Below, piece by piece: positions 1 to 6,426 of a DNA stretch of 9,871 nt. This DNA is from Ruminococcaceae bacterium UBA2806 (GTDB lineage: Bacteria > Bacillota > Clostridia > Oscillospirales > Acutalibacteraceae). The notes under the pieces were generated by a model. The model was not told the origin of the DNA and searched no databases. It saw only the letters and a program-made list of their open reading frames with translations. Made by a program: the position numbers and the translations under genes. Within the stretch, counting starts at the first letter, position 1. Each line of letters opens with the position of its first letter. The stretch spans positions 1 to 9,871 of the forward strand of contig DEHG01000049.1 in assembly GCA_002351795.1 (NCBI GenBank), read 5' to 3'.

Positions 1-60
1 GTATTGCAATAATATACAAAAATTTTTTTTTCTAAATTGTAATATTATTTAAAATAAGGA

Positions 61-89
61 TTTAAAAACAAAAATTTATATGTTATAAT
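61..89 (+). promoter_or_regulatory. Predicted sigma-A promoter of the CHAP hydrolase gene
   Basis: A TATAAT box at 84-89 is preceded by an extended -10 TG at 81-82. A weak -35 (TTTAAA, 61-66) lies 17 bp upstream. The surrounding DNA is strongly AT-rich, including a run of nine T around 24-31, which could help RNA polymerase binding. The predicted start near 96 leaves a leader of about 60 nt. The leader shows no riboswitch-like structure. This is a sequence match only. Confidence 0.6.
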
Positions 90-157
90 TATTATATAGA
101 AGTATATACATTTTCAGAACAGCAACTGCAGGAAATTAAAAAAACAGGAGGGCCTAC

Positions 158-2197
158 ATGAATTTGAAAGTTTGCAAAGTTATTTTTGCAGCTGCAGCAG
201 CGTCAATTATTGCGCTTTCTGCAGGTATTTGTGCAAATGCAGCAACACCAACAAAAAACGTACAGACAAGTATACAGACAATTGTTCAGGAACCATTAGA
301 AATTAAAGCTGCTTTATCATCATCGGATATTTATGAGGGTGACGATATTACGGTAACAGCAGCAGTATCGGGCGGTAGCGGAAATTACAGTTATCTTTTT
401 GAATGTATCAATACAGATACAGATCAGAATGTTTTTTCAGAGGAATCAACAGCTCCGGATTACACCTTTAATCTGAGCCAGCCGGGAAATTACAAAATTA
501 TAGTTACAGTATCTGATGATAGCGGACTTAACACAAGTACTGAAAGTGATCTGAATGTTCAGCAGATACTACCGCTTGAGGATGACGGAACAGACCTGAG
601 CAGGAAAAGAGTACTCCCCGGCAGATATATCAATGCTGTTGCAAAGTTTACCGGCGGCGTAAAACCGTATCAGTACAAATATATCTTATCAAACCTTAGT
701 ATGAATAAGGTCATATGTCAGTCTGATTATTCGGACAATCCGATAATCCGCATACAGATACCTGACGGCGCACCTTCTTTTTACAGAGTATATGTAATAG
801 CGAAGGATCGCACAGGCAAAACAAAATCCACCTATGCAGATATCTATTCATATAATAAATCATCAGAGGCAATTTCGCTTGAAAAAAGCACGATCAGTCT
901 TACGGAAGTAGGACGCAATGGTTATGTACAGGTCAATTCAATAGCCCAGGGCGGTACAGCACCGTATAAATACCTTTATTCATATAAGAGTGAAACAGGA
1001 AGATGGAAATTCCCTGAAGCTAATTATGTATATTCATCAACATCCTTTATCAGAATGCCTGATGAGATCGGAAAATATACCGTAAGAGTCGGCGTGAAGG
1101 ATATGGATGGTAATTATACTGAGAAAACCTTCCCCGTTGAAGTGAAGGAACTTGATGTTTCCAAGTCAACAATAAGCAGTTTAAAAACTTATATTGGCGA
1201 AGGTGTTACAGTAAAGGGTGTTTCCCGCTTTTCTGACGGCTCTGTACAGTATCGTTTCTCATATCGTGAACAGAATAAGGAATGGATATATACTACTTCT
1301 TATTCTTATACTCAAAATCATACTTTCAGTTTTAATAAGGCCGGCATATACACAGTTCGTGTCAGCGCAAAGGATAAGTCAGGAAAAGGTACATATAGGG
1401 AAAAACAGTTCACAATCAACGTTCTGGAAATGAGCGTTTCAAATTCGAGCGTTAATAAAACAACCGTTAAGACTGATGAAAAGATCATACTTACATCAAG
1501 AGTATATAATAACAACGGTAATGTAAAATATCATTATTCTTACCATGCACAGGGAAAGCCCTGGACATATATCGGTGATTACAAGACGGCAACTACCCAG
1601 CAGTTCAGCTTTGCATCTCCCGGAATATATTATATACGAGTAGGCGCAAAGGATAAGAACGGTACGGGTATTTATAAAGAAAAACAATTCAAGATCACGG
1701 TCACTGGTACAGCAATGTATGAGGATCAGAAAAAATTCCTCGATCAGGCAAGGACTTATATCGGTAAGGACGGCGCATATGTCTGCAAGACAAAGCTTGG
1801 CATGTCATGTGTTCTTGACTGGTGCTGTTTCTCGGTATCGGCAATAATGAAGGACTGCGGATTTATACCTCAGTATCAGCTTGATGTTTACGGCGTGGCT
1901 CCGTTCCCGGCAAGATATGGCGACGGAATAACAGGTACATGGTTTATTAAGGGAGAAAAGACGCCTCAGCCGGGAGATCTGATATTCTTTAAATCATCAT
2001 CTTGTCCTATTGTTGATAAATACAGCTGTTCTCATATCGGTATAGTTGAATCTGTTGACGGTGACAAGATAACCACTCTTGAAGGAAATGTAGACGGCGG
2101 CTGGGACTGGGCTGAAACTTCAACCTATGCACGCAAAACACATTACATTTCAGATACATATGTTCACAGCTTCTTCCATATCAACTGGAAGAAATGA
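158..2197 (+). CDS. Secreted CHAP-domain peptidoglycan hydrolase with five triple-tyrosine Ig-like repeats
   Basis: A 679-residue exported protein, probably a cell-wall amidase or endopeptidase. ATG 158 follows AGGAGGG (146-152) at 5 nt. Residues 1-29 form a signal peptide (hydrophobic 9-25, cleavage likely after ANA). Residues 47-515 hold five units of about 90 residues (47-135, 136-233, 237-331, 332-424, 425-515). Units 3-5 show the pattern of paired tyrosines, an aromatic 'W', then 'G.Y.vRV..KD..G', which resembles the Y_Y_Y repeats of clostridial wall proteins; units 1-2 are diverged. Residues 520-679 form a CHAP-type (NlpC/P60 superfamily) domain: 'DWCCFSVS' with probable catalytic Cys556, 'SHIGIVESV' with His626, and 'TLEGN' with Glu642/Asn644. 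The domain contains seven cysteines, high for a secreted domain. There is no sortase motif, dockerin or SLH domain, so wall attachment may rely on the repeats. It ends in tandem stops TGATGA. The exact bond cleaved cannot be read from the sequence. Confidence 0.88.
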   Translation: MNLKVCKVIFAAAAASIIALSAGICANAATPTKNVQTSIQTIVQEPLEIKAALSSSDIYEGDDITVTAAVSGGSGNYSYLFECINTDTDQNVFSEESTAPDYTFNLSQPGNYKIIVTVSDDSGLNTSTESDLNVQQILPLEDDGTDLSRKRVLPGRYINAVAKFTGGVKPYQYKYILSNLSMNKVICQSDYSDNPIIRIQIPDGAPSFYRVYVIAKDRTGKTKSTYADIYSYNKSSEAISLEKSTISLTEVGRNGYVQVNSIAQGGTAPYKYLYSYKSETGRWKFPEANYVYSSTSFIRMPDEIGKYTVRVGVKDMDGNYTEKTFPVEVKELDVSKSTISSLKTYIGEGVTVKGVSRFSDGSVQYRFSYREQNKEWIYTTSYSYTQNHTFSFNKAGIYTVRVSAKDKSGKGTYREKQFTINVLEMSVSNSSVNKTTVKTDEKIILTSRVYNNNGNVKYHYSYHAQGKPWTYIGDYKTATTQQFSFASPGIYYIRVGAKDKNGTGIYKEKQFKITVTGTAMYEDQKKFLDQARTYIGKDGAYVCKTKLGMSCVLDWCCFSVSAIMKDCGFIPQYQLDVYGVAPFPARYGDGITGTWFIKGEKTPQPGDLIFFKSSSCPIVDKYSCSHIGIVESVDGDKITTLEGNVDGGWDWAETSTYARKTHYISDTYVHSFFHINWKK

Positions 2198-2223
2198 TGA
2201 AAAGTTAAAATTATAATAAATTA

Positions 2224-2264
2224 AGGGCTGCCGCACCGCTCAAGTGTGACAGCCCTGATGTTTT
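2224..2264 (+). terminator. Intrinsic terminator after the CHAP gene
   Basis: Arms AGGGCTG (2224-2230) and CAGCCCT (2250-2256) are extended inward by CGCAC/GTGTG after one C-A mismatch, giving a stem of about 12 pairs. TTTT follows at 2261-2264. It lies 27 nt after the stop codon of the hydrolase. Confidence 0.65.
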
Positions 2265-2265
2265 A

Positions 2266-2310
2266 AAGAAAGCAGCCGGAATATACTTTGTATACTACAG
2301 CTGCTTTCTT
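2266..2310. terminator. Bidirectional terminator between convergent genes
   Basis: A perfect 11-bp inverted repeat, AAGAAAGCAGC (2266-2276) and GCTGCTTTCTT (2300-2310), encloses a small inner dyad TATAC-TTT-GTATA. T-rich sequence follows on the plus side (2312-2325), and on the minus side the closing arm is itself U-rich. It starts three bases past the stop codon of the minus-strand membrane protein, so it can end both convergent transcripts. Confidence 0.75.
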
Positions 2311-2313
2311 GTA

Positions 2314-2715
2314 TTATTTTAATTTCTCGATTTTTATACCGTATTCTTCCGGTATGCAATCCTTAGGGATACTGCTGTCCATATAGCGGCGGCAGACTTC
2401 CTCGTATATTACATATAATGTCTGTACGCCGTTTTCAAGGACGAAATAATGTGTGATATATGGAAACAAAAGGCAGAGAAGCAATACAAAAAGCAGAAAT
2501 AACGGGATCATAGGCTGAAATATCATAACTAAAAGTACTGCAACCGTTACTATTGCAAACATGAATGTCACAATAAGATGAACCAGTCTTTCATGCTGCC
2601 AGAATTGTATTTCACGCAAAAGCTCCTGCTTGAATCCCTCTGGATCGGGCAGCTCCTTTGTATTTTCAAGAAAACTGCGAAGTTGTTTAATATAGGCTTT
2701 CAGTTTATTTCCCAT
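2314..2715 (-). CDS. Small two-helix membrane protein of unknown function
   Basis: A 133-residue protein. ATG 2715 has GAGGTGA (2722-2728) six bases upstream. Residues 1-43 are charged and helix-prone and contain the stretch 'FWQHERLVHLIV' leading into the membrane. Two hydrophobic segments follow at about 44-66 and 68-90, joined by a short 'QPMI' turn. Both ends would then lie on the same side, probably the cytoplasm. Residues 91-133 form a soluble tail. I recall similar short two-helix proteins in Clostridia but know no function. It starts 22 bases after the stop of the GNAT gene, so the two are probably co-transcribed, and it ends at the bidirectional terminator. Confidence 0.75.
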   Translation of the reverse strand: MGNKLKAYIKQLRSFLENTKELPDPEGFKQELLREIQFWQHERLVHLIVTFMFAIVTVAVLLVMIFQPMIPLFLLFVLLLCLLFPYITHYFVLENGVQTLYVIYEEVCRRYMDSSIPKDCIPEEYGIKIEKLK

Positions 2716-2737
2716 AACATTTCACCTCGATCTCAGT

Positions 2738-3250
2738 TTATGAGATCTCCCGTTCCATAACATAATCTCTGCAAACAAAGCCGCCGCCGATATCGGTATC
2801 CTCGGAACGGATCTTTTTGAAGCCTAAATGTTCATATACGTTTATAGCAAAGCTGTTATTTCTTTCTACTTTAAGACGGAGCTTCTTTATGTGCGAAAAA
2901 CCAAGCTCGGGTTTTTTGAAAATAGACTCAAGATGGGAAATAGTTTTTTTAGCAAGTCCCTGACGGCGATATTCTGCTTTGATATAAAGTCTTGCAAGAT
3001 ACAGATAATTACTCTGTACAAGTACGCACATATACCCTGCTAAATGATTATCTGCAAGTATCATATAATAAATATATCCGTCAGCGATCTGTTTTTTCAG
3101 CGCCTCTCTTGACTGATATTTTTTGAGCATATAATCTATCTGCTCTTTTGAAAAAATATCCTTATAATAATTATGCCAGACATTAAAGGCTGCTTCTTCT
3201 ACCTCAATTATTTGTTTTTCTGTCGCTACAGGCATTACATCAAATCTCAT
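2738..3250 (-). CDS. GNAT-family N-acetyltransferase
   Basis: A 170-residue cytoplasmic enzyme expected to transfer acetyl from acetyl-CoA to an amine (protein N-terminus, polyamine or small molecule). ATG 3250 has AGAGG (3256-3260) at 5 nt. The GNAT fold is visible throughout. The N-terminal part has 'YYKDIFSKEQIDYML' (residues 28-42), a stretch I associate with PaiA/RimI-like subfamilies. The acetyl-CoA pyrophosphate loop is 'RRQGLA' (95-100) after the beta-4 strand 'YLARLYI', and motif B is 'NNSFAINVYEHLGF' (131-144). The C-terminus 'GGGFVCRDYVM' also fits that subfamily. The length is normal and nothing is broken. The substrate cannot be predicted. It is followed closely by the two-helix membrane protein. 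No clear promoter is visible upstream, so it may be read from the SPFH operon. Confidence 0.9.
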   Translation of the reverse strand: MRFDVMPVATEKQIIEVEEAAFNVWHNYYKDIFSKEQIDYMLKKYQSREALKKQIADGYIYYMILADNHLAGYMCVLVQSNYLYLARLYIKAEYRRQGLAKKTISHLESIFKKPELGFSHIKKLRLKVERNNSFAINVYEHLGFKKIRSEDTDIGGGFVCRDYVMEREIS

Positions 3251-3273
3251 GATAACCTCTCAATTGTGAAATA

Positions 3274-3309
3274 TTCGGAATGGTCCGAAAAGGAATATTG
3301 CCGGCAATA
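3274..3309 (-). promoter_or_regulatory. Paired dyads in the leader of the GNAT gene
   Basis: Two palindromes lie 24-59 bases upstream of the GNAT start: TTCGGA-ATGG-TCCGAA (3274-3289) and the perfect 14-bp TATTGCCGGCAATA (3296-3309). A third pairing, between ATATTC (3271-3276) and GAATAT (3293-3298), shares bases with both. They could be operator sites, alternative RNA hairpins, or weak 3' ends for the preceding operon. The sequence does not decide between these. Confidence 0.4.
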
Positions 3310-3376
3310 CAGATGAATACATATATCCCTGAATTGATTATTGAATTTCCGTCCGGTATACTATGTTTCCGGTTTT

Positions 3377-3763
3377 TTATCTGTTGTTTCTTTCGATCTT
3401 TCTTCTGTTGACTATGGTATCAACGTGCACATCCTCGGAATTTGTAATGGTGAGGGGTGCGTTTTTCTTATATGTGTAGGGTTCGCTCTGACCGTTTGTT
3501 TTATATCCGTGCCAGATCAGGAAAACAGTGATACCTGTTGCAAGTATGCTTACACCGACAGCAATTGCTATGGTTTTTCCTGTTATCTTAATATCGCCTT
3601 TGAGCAGAGTAAGCTCCTGTTCATCGGTCTGTACTGTCTGAGCGGATGTACTGTCGGTCTGAGCATCCGTCTGCGCTGCGGAAGCAGAAAGTGAGAATAA
3701 AGATAATGCAAGTACTGCCATAATAAGCATACTGAAGATAATACGCATATTTTTACTTTTCAT
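3377..3763 (-). CDS. Small signal-peptide membrane protein, last gene of the SPFH operon
   Basis: A 128-residue protein. A longer in-frame ATG exists at 3958 but lies inside the upstream gene. ATG 3763 is preferred because it follows GGGAGG (3774-3779), overlaps the upstream stop as TGATG, and begins a clear signal sequence (residues 6-29, 'SASA' before the predicted cut). Residues 30-55 are a Thr/Gln/Asp-rich stretch, about 60-84 is a second membrane helix ('ITGKTIAIAVGV...'), and the tail 85-128 is cytoplasmic. The tail ('YKKNAPLTITNSED...VNRRKIERNN') resembles what I remember of the end of TPM-domain membrane proteins found beside zinc-ribbon/SPFH genes, but the TPM domain between signal and helix is absent. 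That relationship is inference from memory. Coupled translation suggests it works with the protein upstream. Confidence 0.75.
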   Translation of the reverse strand: MKSKNMRIIFSMLIMAVLALSLFSLSASAAQTDAQTDSTSAQTVQTDEQELTLLKGDIKITGKTIAIAVGVSILATGITVFLIWHGYKTNGQSEPYTYKKNAPLTITNSEDVHVDTIVNRRKIERNNR

Positions 3764-4833
3764 CACATAATACCTCCCATAATCAGCATTATTATAAATA
3801 CAACGACCAGCATTATTGCGGCAAATGTGCCAAGCTTTGCCCAGCTTACAGGAAGTTCGCCATAGGTCTTCCCTGTCTGTCCGTTCAATGCATACATATA
3901 ATCCTTGTCCTTGTATTTGAATGTCATGAGCCATACGGGCATGAGAGCATATTCCCATGATTCGTCAAGTGTGCGAAGATGCATTTCGTCGATATTAACG
4001 GAATCATATCCTGAAATAGATTCACGGTATATCTTCTTTGCATAGCTTTTAAGCTCATTATCAACATCCTGCTGGGCTTCATTTCTTTCGAGATCACGCT
4101 TTTCAGCGAGGAAGCCTGACAGATAGGACATCGTAAAAGGTCTTGCCTCATCATCGTCAAACGGATTTACATATTTCAGCGCTTTCTTGTCATCAGCTGT
4201 CTTTAATGCGGAATGAGGAAAATGCTTGAAATCTATACTGCCCTCTCGGACTATCTTATATATTTTCTTTTCCTCATATTCATAATCGCCTTCACGCCAT
4301 GTTCTGCGATTTTCAGCTGTTGCATGAACTCCGCCTTCCTTTACTGAATTTACAAGCCAGTAGGGATAATATACACCCTTCATCATATCAAGCTGTGCAT
4401 CGGAAAGGAAATCGTTGGGAAGGAATTTTTTCTTGCCGCAGAAATCATAGAATTTCTGTTTTGCATCCTTTTCGGATATCTTGAAGGGAATTACAAGATT
4501 GGGCTTGAAGCTTCCTGCAAGACGGTTTGAAAGAACTATCGGGTTATGACAATATACGCAGAAGGTAGCCGCTGTATTTGTTTCCGCAATTACCTCGGCG
4601 CCGCAGCTCTGACATACATAAAGCGCTGCTTCTCCGAATTCGTCATCACCTTCGGTTTTTTCAGGCTCCGGTTTTGATTCTTCATTAAGCTTTTCATCAA
4701 GCTTGCCGAAATGCTTTGCAAGCTCCTCCTCTGTGAAATCACTTCCGCAGTATTCACAGGCAAATTTGAGCTTTTTTGGGTCGTATTGCAGCGGACCGCC
4801 GCAGTTTATACATTTATAGGATAAAGCTTCCAT
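3763..4833 (-). CDS. Double zinc-ribbon, tail-anchored membrane protein (YdjG-like)
   Basis: A 356-residue protein of the TFIIB-type zinc-ribbon group that includes Bacillus subtilis YdjG. The N-terminus carries two zinc ribbons: Cys8/11/26/29 and Cys74/77/92/95, separated by an acidic Glu/Lys-rich linker (35-68). A soluble domain follows (about 105-325), with 'YYPYWLVNS' and 'LMPVWLMTFKYKDKDYMYALNGQTGK', features I associate with this family. A single hydrophobic helix at about 333-356 anchors it by the tail, ribbons in the cytoplasm. In B. subtilis, YdjG and YdjH are reported to hold the SPFH protein YdjI at the membrane; the same role is inferred here from the gene set. ATG 4833 is the only in-frame start before a stop codon ten codons upstream, but it has no adjacent ribosome-binding site (see regulatory entry). 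It is not a transcription factor despite the ribbon label. Confidence 0.85.
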   Translation of the reverse strand: MEALSYKCINCGGPLQYDPKKLKFACEYCGSDFTEEELAKHFGKLDEKLNEESKPEPEKTEGDDEFGEAALYVCQSCGAEVIAETNTAATFCVYCHNPIVLSNRLAGSFKPNLVIPFKISEKDAKQKFYDFCGKKKFLPNDFLSDAQLDMMKGVYYPYWLVNSVKEGGVHATAENRRTWREGDYEYEEKKIYKIVREGSIDFKHFPHSALKTADDKKALKYVNPFDDDEARPFTMSYLSGFLAEKRDLERNEAQQDVDNELKSYAKKIYRESISGYDSVNIDEMHLRTLDESWEYALMPVWLMTFKYKDKDYMYALNGQTGKTYGELPVSWAKLGTFAAIMLVVVFIIMLIMGGIM

Positions 4834-4871
4834 ATATTGGCTGTACCGACAGGTGCAGCCGCTTCACCTCT
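4834..4871 (-). promoter_or_regulatory. Ribosome-binding site separated from the start codon by a hairpin
   Basis: The best Shine-Dalgarno, AGAGGTGA (4864-4871), lies 30 nt before ATG 4833, too far for normal use. Between them the mRNA can fold GGCTG-C-ACC / GGT-A-CAGCC (4839-4860), a 22-nt hairpin with one mismatch. Folded, only AGC plus AATAT (8 nt) separate the site from the ATG, a normal spacing. The arrangement is seen directly; its use in translation is inferred. Confidence 0.5.
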
Positions 4872-4889
4872 TTTCATAAAAATAACCTG

Positions 4890-4924
4890 TTTTTCCCGTC
4901 ACGTCGAAGGCATGGCGGGAAAAA
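4890..4924 (-). other. Long intercistronic hairpin between SPFH and YdjG-like genes
   Basis: TTTTTCCCGTCA (4890-4901) pairs with TGGCGGGAAAAA (4913-4924) over 12 pairs including one G-U, with an 11-nt loop. On the transcribed strand the U-run is in the 5' arm and A's follow the 3' arm, so it is not a classical terminator. A role in mRNA processing, or in stabilising the upstream SPFH message, is possible. Confidence 0.5.
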
Positions 4925-4966
4925 AGGTCAATCATTTTCTGATCTGATTAAGCAGTTGATGTATCG

Positions 4967-4980
4967 GATAAATATTTATC
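4967..4980. repeat. 14-bp AT palindrome, copy 1 of ATAAATATTTAT
   Basis: GATAAATATTTATC is a perfect palindrome that overlaps the stop codon of the SPFH gene. Its 12-bp core ATAAATATTTAT recurs at 7372-7383 and 7491-7502. Confidence 0.5.
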
Positions 4981-6406
4981 ATGCGAAATCTGCTTCATTT
5001 ATAGGATCGCCGCATTCGGGACAGAATTTCGGTATAGGCTGTGACATATCGGGCTGATAGCCGCACTTATCACAAACTATTTTTGTCGGCTTCGGAGCAG
5101 GACGCTTTGCGCCGCATTCAGCGCAGAATTTACCCTTATTTACAGCGCCGCAGCTGCATTTCCATGAACCGTCATCAGCGGGCTTCGGCTTACCGCATTC
5201 AGCGCAGAACTTGCCCTTATTGCCCTTCTTGCCGCATGAGCAGTCCCATCCGCCTGCTGCCGGCTGAGGTGCGCTTTGCTGTGCTGCCTGCTGCTGAGCT
5301 GCTGCTCTCTGAGCCTCAAGCTGTGCTTTCTGAGCTTCAAGTTCAGCCTGCTGCTGGAGCTGCTGTTGCTGCTGAAGCTGCTGCTGCTGATTCATCTGCA
5401 TCTGCTGCATATTTGCATTTGAAGCATTGCCCATAAATCCGCCTGCAAAGTTCATGCCCATGCCCATGCCCATAAAGCCTGCCATAGAGCCGTTTGCATT
5501 TGAGCCTGCATCTCTGATACCCTCGGAGATGTTCTTCTGCATCATAGTCTCTCTCATGCCGGGATTGTTGAACATAGCGACCTTGTTTCTCTCTTTGAGG
5601 AGTTCCTTTGTCTCTTCGTCATAGGATACAGTAATACCTACCTCGCAAAGAGTGATACCTCTCTTATTGCTCCATGTATCGGCAAGAGCAGTTTTCAGAG
5701 CTTCAACAAGCTTTGAGTTGTACATACCGATCTGAGAAATACGAACGCCCTGAGCGGAAAGGCTTGTAAGAGCCTCCTGAAGAGCCATAAGGAATTCGCT
5801 GTCCCATCTCTGGTTAGCAAGGTATTCCATATCTACAGGACGCATATTTGTTACGTCAGATGTAGGAATGATCTTTTTATAGAATGTAAGCGGATCGTTG
5901 ATCTCAAGGGAGAACTTACCGAAAGCTCGTACATTTACATCTATATCATAGTTAGCGTCATAGTAGTTGATAGGAGTCTTTGTACCGTACTTGATACCCT
6001 CAAGCGGCTTGAGGTTGATGTAAACAACTCTCTGAGCTGTAGGAGTTACACCTGAGAACTTAAAACGGTTAAAAGCTTCCTTGAGTGAATCGCCGAACTG
6101 ACCGTTGAAAAGTGACGGCTGAGCGGAATTCTTTACTTCAAAGTATCCGGGTTCTGCGGTATAGTCAACGATAGCGCCGCCGTCGATGAGAAGCATCATC
6201 TGATTGTCATAAACGTGTACGATAGAACCGTTTGAAATATTGTTTGCCGTACCCTTAGTATTGGTATTCCTCTTGTCATTTCTTGCCTTGCTTATACCGG
6301 GACACATTACAGTTGTCGAATCCATATCACTCGGTTCGATGACTTCCAGCCATGAATCGGCAAGTGCGCCGCCCACAGTATTGATCGCAGCTTTAATAAT
6401 ACCCAT
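4979..6406 (-). CDS. SPFH-domain protein with Gln-rich linker and three zinc ribbons (YdjI-like)
   Basis: A 475-residue soluble protein of the bacterial SPFH (stomatin/prohibitin/flotillin-like) group that includes B. subtilis YdjI. The SPFH part covers about residues 1-285, beginning 'MGIIKAAINTVGGALADSWLEVIE'-type sequence (first residues 1-24) that could bind the membrane surface, as there is no transmembrane helix. Residues 303-329 are Met/Gly/Asn-rich. Residues 330-386 are Gln/Ala-rich and probably coiled. Three zinc ribbons then follow: Cys389/391/401/404, Cys417/419/428/431 and Cys445/448/462/465. The first two use a C-x-C first pair, the last C-x2-C. B. subtilis YdjI is, as I recall, shorter (about 320 residues) with less ribbon sequence. 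ATG 6406 has AAAGGAG (6418-6424) 11 nt upstream, in the 20-nt gap after the YdjH-like gene. Expected role: oligomeric membrane scaffold responding to envelope stress, recruited by its two anchored neighbours. Confidence 0.88.
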   Translation of the reverse strand: MGIIKAAINTVGGALADSWLEVIEPSDMDSTTVMCPGISKARNDKRNTNTKGTANNISNGSIVHVYDNQMMLLIDGGAIVDYTAEPGYFEVKNSAQPSLFNGQFGDSLKEAFNRFKFSGVTPTAQRVVYINLKPLEGIKYGTKTPINYYDANYDIDVNVRAFGKFSLEINDPLTFYKKIIPTSDVTNMRPVDMEYLANQRWDSEFLMALQEALTSLSAQGVRISQIGMYNSKLVEALKTALADTWSNKRGITLCEVGITVSYDEETKELLKERNKVAMFNNPGMRETMMQKNISEGIRDAGSNANGSMAGFMGMGMGMNFAGGFMGNASNANMQQMQMNQQQQLQQQQQLQQQAELEAQKAQLEAQRAAAQQQAAQQSAPQPAAGGWDCSCGKKGNKGKFCAECGKPKPADDGSWKCSCGAVNKGKFCAECGAKRPAPKPTKIVCDKCGYQPDMSQPIPKFCPECGDPINEADFA

Positions 6407-6426
6407 TGCTTACGCATCTCCTTTGT

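Noticed and set aside
3341..3694. 117-codon plus-strand ORF
   Set aside because: Antisense to the small membrane protein gene, which has a signal peptide, helix and coupled start; no ribosome-binding site on the plus side.
3377..3958. 193-residue version of the small membrane protein
   Set aside because: The extra 65 residues lie inside the YdjG-like gene in another frame and precede the signal peptide, which must be N-terminal.
4806..4877. 23-codon leader ORF upstream of the YdjG-like gene
   Set aside because: Its start has only a weak AGG upstream and its sequence is largely set by the hairpin; kept as a remark under the hairpin finding, not called a gene.
5340..5420. CAG/CTG-type repeat tract as a mobile or CRISPR-like repeat
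   Set aside because: It is the coding sequence of the poly-Gln linker of the SPFH protein, with mixed codons and no spacers.
5041..5436. 131-codon plus-strand ORF rich in Ala
   Set aside because: Mirror of the Gln-rich linker and zinc ribbons of the SPFH gene; low complexity on one strand opens frames on the other.
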